A stretch of 64,000 nucleotides of DNA from positions 62,001-126,000 of the forward strand of contig NZ_VFPE01000004.1 of the NCBI RefSeq assembly GCF_006783905.1. The letters run 5' to 3'. The DNA comes from Microbacterium kyungheense (GTDB taxonomy: Bacteria; Actinomycetota; Actinomycetes; Actinomycetales; Microbacteriaceae). Made by a program: the position numbers and the translations under genes. The notes beneath the pieces were generated by a model. That model saw nothing but the letters and a program-made list of their open reading frames with translations, did no database searches and was not told where the DNA came from. Every line of letters begins with the position of its first letter. The first letter of the stretch is position 1. Positions 60,904-64,000 of this stretch are shown in pieces.

Positions 60904-62382
60904 ATGGGCACAGTCGGCGCGCAGCTCTTTCGGCGCAAGCCCATCGTCGTCCAGCACCGGCATCACCAGGGCGAGGAGCTGGCACGCAACCTCAGCACGT
61001 TCCAGCTGATGATGTTCGGGGTCGGCGCGACGGTCGGCACGGGCATCTTCTTCGTGCTGAGCGAGTCGGTCCCGAAGGCCGGGCCCGCCGTGATCATCTC
61101 GTTCGTCGTCGCGGCGATCTGCGCCGGGCTGTCAGCGCTCTGCTATGCCGAGCTGGCCGCGGCGATCCCGGTCAGCGGATCGACGTACTCGTACACGTAT
61201 CACGCGCTCGGCGAGGTGTGGGCGATCGTCATCGCCGGCTGTGTGCTGCTCGAGTACGGCGTCGCGGTGTCGGCGGTGGCGGTCGGCTGGAGCGGCTACT
61301 TCAACGAGCTGCTCGAGAACACGCTGGGGTTCCGGCTGCCGGAGGCGCTGTCCGTCTCGTTCATCTCCGGTGCGGACGGCGCGGCGACAGGCGGGATCAT
61401 CAACCTCCCGGCCGTGGTGCTCGTGGGACTGTGCTGCCTGCTGCTGATCCGCGGAGTCGCCGAGTCCGCGACGGTGAACGCGATCATGGTGCTCATCAAG
61501 CTCGGTGTGCTGGCGCTGTTCATCGTGCTCGGGCTGACCGCGTTCAACGCCGACCACTTCGAGGACTTCTTCCGGTTCGGCGCGGCGGGCATCAGCGCTG
61601 CCGCGGGCACCATCTTCTTCTCGTTCATCGGCCTGGACGCCGTCGCGACCGCCGGAGAGGAGGTGCGCAACCCGCAGAAGGCGCTGCCGCGGGCGATCAT
61701 CGGCGCGCTGATCATCGTCTCGACGGTGTACATCCTGGTGGCCGTCGCGGGCCTGGCCGCAGAGCCGGTCGCGTTCTTCTCCACCGAGGAGGCGGGCGAG
61801 GCGGGGCTCGCGAAGATCCTGGAGAACGTCACCGGCACGCCGATCTGGGGCACGATCCTGGCCGCCGGAGCCGTCATCTCGATCTTCTCGGTGACGCTCG
61901 TCACCCTGTACGGCCAGACGCGGATCCTGTTCTCGATCTCGCGCGACGGGTTCGTGCCGCGCAGCTTCGTCCGGGTCAACGCCAAGACGCTGACGCCGAT
62001 CCACAACACGGTCGTCGTGTCGGTCATCGTCGCGATCGTCGCGGGCTTCGTGCCGTCGGACTATCTGTGGGACACCGTGTCGATCGGCACCCTGATGGCG
62101 TTCATCGTGGTCGCGTTGGCGGTCATCGTGCTGCGGCGCACGAAGCCGGAACTCGAACGCCCGTTCCGCGTCCCCCTGTACCCGGTCGTGCCGATCCTCA
62201 CGATCGCCGCGCGCGTGTACATCCTGTCGGGCCTCGCCGCCATCACGTGGGTGATCTTCGGCGTATGGATCGCGATCGTGCTGCTCTACTACTGGTTCTA
62301 CGGGCGCCGGCACGCGACCCTCAACGACTACACGTCCGATGAGCAGATCGCCGAGCCGATCCGCCCCGAGGAGGAGCGGTGA
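60904..62382 (+). CDS. APC-superfamily amino-acid permease (cationic amino acid type)
   Basis: A 492-residue transporter with about twelve helices. LSTFQLMMFGVGATVGTGIFFVLSE is the unwound first helix with the G-x-G-T-G substrate loop, AAAIPVSGSTYSYTYHALGEVWA follows, and FFSFIGLDAVATAGEEVRNPQKALPRAI is the helix 6-8 region typical of the CAT-like branch. It takes up amino acids by proton or sodium coupling. GGGAG precedes ATG 60904. Its stop overlaps the GTG of the UspA gene by four bases, so a stress protein is made with it. Confidence 0.93.
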   Translation: MGTVGAQLFRRKPIVVQHRHHQGEELARNLSTFQLMMFGVGATVGTGIFFVLSESVPKAGPAVIISFVVAAICAGLSALCYAELAAAIPVSGSTYSYTYHALGEVWAIVIAGCVLLEYGVAVSAVAVGWSGYFNELLENTLGFRLPEALSVSFISGADGAATGGIINLPAVVLVGLCCLLLIRGVAESATVNAIMVLIKLGVLALFIVLGLTAFNADHFEDFFRFGAAGISAAAGTIFFSFIGLDAVATAGEEVRNPQKALPRAIIGALIIVSTVYILVAVAGLAAEPVAFFSTEEAGEAGLAKILENVTGTPIWGTILAAGAVISIFSVTLVTLYGQTRILFSISRDGFVPRSFVRVNAKTLTPIHNTVVVSVIVAIVAGFVPSDYLWDTVSIGTLMAFIVVALAVIVLRRTKPELERPFRVPLYPVVPILTIAARVYILSGLAAITWVIFGVWIAIVLLYYWFYGRRHATLNDYTSDEQIAEPIRPEEER

Positions 62383-63272
62383 CGTACGTCGTCGGCTACG
62401 GCCCACGGGGCGACGACCGCAGCGCCGTCGACCTGGCGTTCCAGTTCGCGCGGTCTCGGCCCGCGCCGGTCGTCGCCGTGTCAGTCGTGCCGCAGGGGTG
62501 GGGCACACCGGTGGCGGCGGGGGTCGACCGCGAGTACGAGCAGTGGGCCGCCGCCGAGGGGCGGCAGAGCGCGCAGCTCGCGACCGCCGACTTCGCGCAT
62601 CACCCCGGCCTCGCCGCCGAGGCGGTGTGGGTCGCAGGTCGCTCGGTGCCCGCGGCGCTCATCGACCAGGCGATGGCGAGGGATGCCGCGCTCATCGTGG
62701 TCGGCTCCGCCGAAGAGGCCGAACCCGGCAGGGTGCGCCTGACGTCCAAGACGGACCGCCTCGTCCACTCCTCGCCGCTGCCGGTAGCGATCGCACCGCG
62801 GAGCTACCGCACCACGAGCCGGGTCACCCGCGTGACGGTCGGCTTCCGTGACGACGACGGCAGCTGGTCGCTGCTGGACCGCGTGGCCGGGATCGCCCGC
62901 GCGTCGGCGGCCCGCGTGCGCCTGGTCACGTTCCTCGTGGACCCGGCTCGTCGTCCGGTCACGACCGACGTCAGCCATGCACAGGCCCAGGTCATCGACG
63001 CGTGGATGACGCGGGCCGTCGCGGCGCAGGCCGAGGCCGTCGCCCACTTGCGGACGCTGGGGTTCGCCGACGACGAGATCGAGCACGGCATCTCGGCCGG
63101 TCCGCAGTGGCACGCCGCGGTGGCATCGGTCGGGTGGGCCGAGGGCGACATCCTGGTCGTCGGGTCGTCGTCCACGCATCGCCTGGCCCAGGTGTTCCTC
63201 GGCTCGAGCGCATCGAAGATCCTGCGCAACGCCCCCGTGCCCGTCGTGGTGGTGCCCGGCGCCGGCGCCTGA
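62379..63272 (+). CDS. Universal stress protein, two UspA domains
   Basis: A 297-residue tandem UspA protein. Domain 1 (~1-142) ends ALIVVGSAEEAEPGRV with HSSPLPVAIAP; domain 2 (~150-295) has ILVVGSSSTHRLAQVFLGSSASKILRNAPVPVVVVP, the G-x2-G-x9-G-[ST] ATP-binding pattern. Domain 1 lacks the full glycine motif, so only domain 2 probably binds nucleotide. The GTG start overlaps the permease stop (GTGA). A UspA partner may modulate the permease, a pairing seen with other transporters; this is inference. Confidence 0.92.
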   Translation: MTYVVGYGPRGDDRSAVDLAFQFARSRPAPVVAVSVVPQGWGTPVAAGVDREYEQWAAAEGRQSAQLATADFAHHPGLAAEAVWVAGRSVPAALIDQAMARDAALIVVGSAEEAEPGRVRLTSKTDRLVHSSPLPVAIAPRSYRTTSRVTRVTVGFRDDDGSWSLLDRVAGIARASAARVRLVTFLVDPARRPVTTDVSHAQAQVIDAWMTRAVAAQAEAVAHLRTLGFADDEIEHGISAGPQWHAAVASVGWAEGDILVVGSSSTHRLAQVFLGSSASKILRNAPVPVVVVPGAGA

Positions 63273-63366
63273 CCTCGGGCGTCGGTTGCCTCTCTCCCCG
63301 TCCCCCGCCCCGCCCCGCCCGCCCCGCTGCGCCCGCCCCGCAGCGCTGCGCTCGCCCCGCTGCGCT

Positions 63367-63474
63367 CGCAGAATCGGATCCGCATCTGCGGACCGGGCCG
63401 GCGACACGCCGACCCCCGGCATCCCGAGACGGCGTGCCACCGCCGATCTCCGCTCCAGCGGATCCGATTCTGCG
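63367..63474. repeat. 108-bp palindromic element with 17-bp terminal inverted repeats
   Basis: Outer arms 63367-63383 and 63458-63474 are perfectly inverted (GCAGAATCGGATCCGC core). Each arm overlaps a smaller palindrome: TCCGC-ATCT-GCGGA (63379-63392) and TCCGC-TCCA-GCGGA (63449-63462). A further CACGCCG/CGGCGTG pair lies inside. The flank CGCCGATCT before the second palindrome is shared with the TGGCGACTCGCCA family. Confidence 0.75.
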
Positions 63475-63575
63475 CACCGCCGGGCGGGCGCGGCGGGGCG
63501 GCCGGGCGGGCGCGGCCGGGCGGGCGCGGCCGGGCGGGCGCGGCGGGGCGGCCGGGCGGGCGCGGCGGGACGGCC
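63475..63575. repeat. G-rich direct repeats next to the palindromic element
   Basis: GGGCGGGCGCGG units recur; a 35-base block at 63481-63515 is repeated at 63531-63565 (50-base offset). Upstream, 63290-63366 is a C-rich counterpart (CGCCCCGC units). The rest of the 389-base gap between the UspA and GH3 genes holds no gene. Confidence 0.8.
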
Positions 63576-63604
63576 CCCGCGCAAATCACGGCGGCAGTGA
63601 CGAA

Positions 63605-63637
63605 GGATGCCGCACCGCGGGTCGCGGTGCGGCATCC
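63605..63637 (-). terminator. 15-bp stem hairpin terminating the GH3 gene
   Basis: GGATGCCGCACCGCG (63605-63619) pairs perfectly with 63623-63637 across a three-base loop, 22 bases past the GH3 stop. Confidence 0.75.
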
Positions 63638-63658
63638 GTTCGGCTGGAACGAGGGGAC

Positions 63659-64000
63659 CTACAGGGTGAGGCCGTGCCCGAAGCGGAACAGCGGGTCCTC
63701 GGTGTCGAACGGGACGTCGGGGCGCGAGGCCTCGACGGCCGCCATCGAGCGGGGGAGGTCGAACGGCAGACGCCCCTTGGCCGCGGCCGCGCCCGACAGG
63801 ACGTCGAGCAGGGCGGCCGAACTCGCACCCCAGTTGCCGACGACGGCGTGCGCGACCTCGACGATCGGCCCGAGGATCGCGGGCCGGTCGAGGAAGACGT
63901 CGACGACCGTCGGGACGGCGGCGGCGACCTCGGCGACATGCGCGACGGTCTCGGGCGCGAAGTCGAGCGAGCCGGCGTGGAAGAACGACTCGAAGCCGTT
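63659..64000 (-). CDS. Glycoside hydrolase family 3, C-terminal part
   Basis: The last 113 residues of a larger protein that begins outside the window. Patterns such as VVDVFLDRPAIL, GNWGASSAALLDVLSGAAAAKGRLPFDLP and DPLFRFGHGLTL are the GH3 C-terminal alpha/beta sandwich, as in beta-glucosidases and beta-N-acetylhexosaminidase-like relatives. The Asp nucleophile lies in the missing N-terminal barrel, so activity and specificity cannot be judged. It is convergent with the UspA gene. Confidence 0.85.
   Translation of the reverse strand, partial: NGFESFFHAGSLDFAPETVAHVAEVAAAVPTVVDVFLDRPAILGPIVEVAHAVVGNWGASSAALLDVLSGAAAAKGRLPFDLPRSMAAVEASRPDVPFDTEDPLFRFGHGLTL

Noticed and set aside
1..64000. 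tRNA, rRNA or known riboswitch genes
   Set aside because: No stretch matched cloverleaf or conserved aptamer patterns on reading; small RNAs cannot be excluded without covariance searches.

Overview
The window reads as one contiguous chromosome segment of a very GC-rich actinobacterium. Gene content, codon use, and the constantly recurring GGATGCC/GGCATCC heptamer point to a Microbacteriaceae member, most probably Microbacterium or a close relative. This is inference from sequence style and protein family types, not from a database search. I see no rRNA, tRNA, transposase, prophage or CRISPR array. Forty-six protein genes can be supported; the first (PAP2 phosphatase) and last (GH3 glycosidase) run off the ends.

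Layout. 1-5.5 kb: envelope glycan genes (PAP2 phosphatase, GT4, GT87, acyltransferase 3, GT2-GtrA fusion). 5.6-9.6 kb: mycoredoxin, flavin reductase and a three-gene tryptophan-to-anthranilate operon (kynA, a metal amidohydrolase, kynU). 9.7-16 kb: another GT4, a GPH-type symporter and an aldehyde dehydrogenase/GMC oxidoreductase pair. 16.3-18.2 kb: FAD monooxygenase divergent from its probable TetR regulator, with AGAC-N4-GTCT operators between them. 18.5-26 kb: DEAD-box helicase, a 20-bp inverted minisatellite, prolyl aminopeptidase, zinc metallopeptidase, malate dehydrogenase, Na+/H+ antiporter and a small resolvase-like protein that lacks the catalytic serine.

26.2-48 kb is the centrepiece: eleven genes on the minus strand, ten of them tightly packed, most joined by 1- or 4-base stop/start overlaps. 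In transcription order they are a 2,019-residue membrane-anchored Ig/cadherin-like and fibronectin-III protein, MoxR ATPase, DUF58, a transglutaminase-fold membrane protein lacking the catalytic Cys, RDD-FHA protein, PP2C phosphatase, FHA protein, Ser/Thr kinase, FHA-HTH protein and an FHA-bearing EssC/EccC-type ATPase, then after a 167-bp gap a WXG100 protein. Together they look like a phospho-signalling-controlled, stripped-down type VII secretion or envelope system: no EccB, EccD, EccE or mycosin gene is nearby.

48-64 kb: UvrA-like ABC protein, a luciferase-like/berberine-bridge oxidase fusion, GT2, alpha/beta hydrolase, GNAT, 3-methyladenine glycosylase (tag), a duplicated-domain lipoprotein, a small zinc-finger protein, acyl-CoA dehydrogenase/oxidase, VOC protein, an amino-acid permease coupled to a UspA protein, and the GH3 end.

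Non-coding signals: (i) a dispersed modular palindrome, TGGCGACTCGCCA, in three intergenic regions with conserved 13-27-13-(22/23)-13-27-13 spacing; (ii) two further long palindromic elements between convergent genes; (iii) at least eleven genes with a TANNNT -10 box 6-8 bases before the start codon, i.e. probable leaderless mRNAs, which also settle several start codons.
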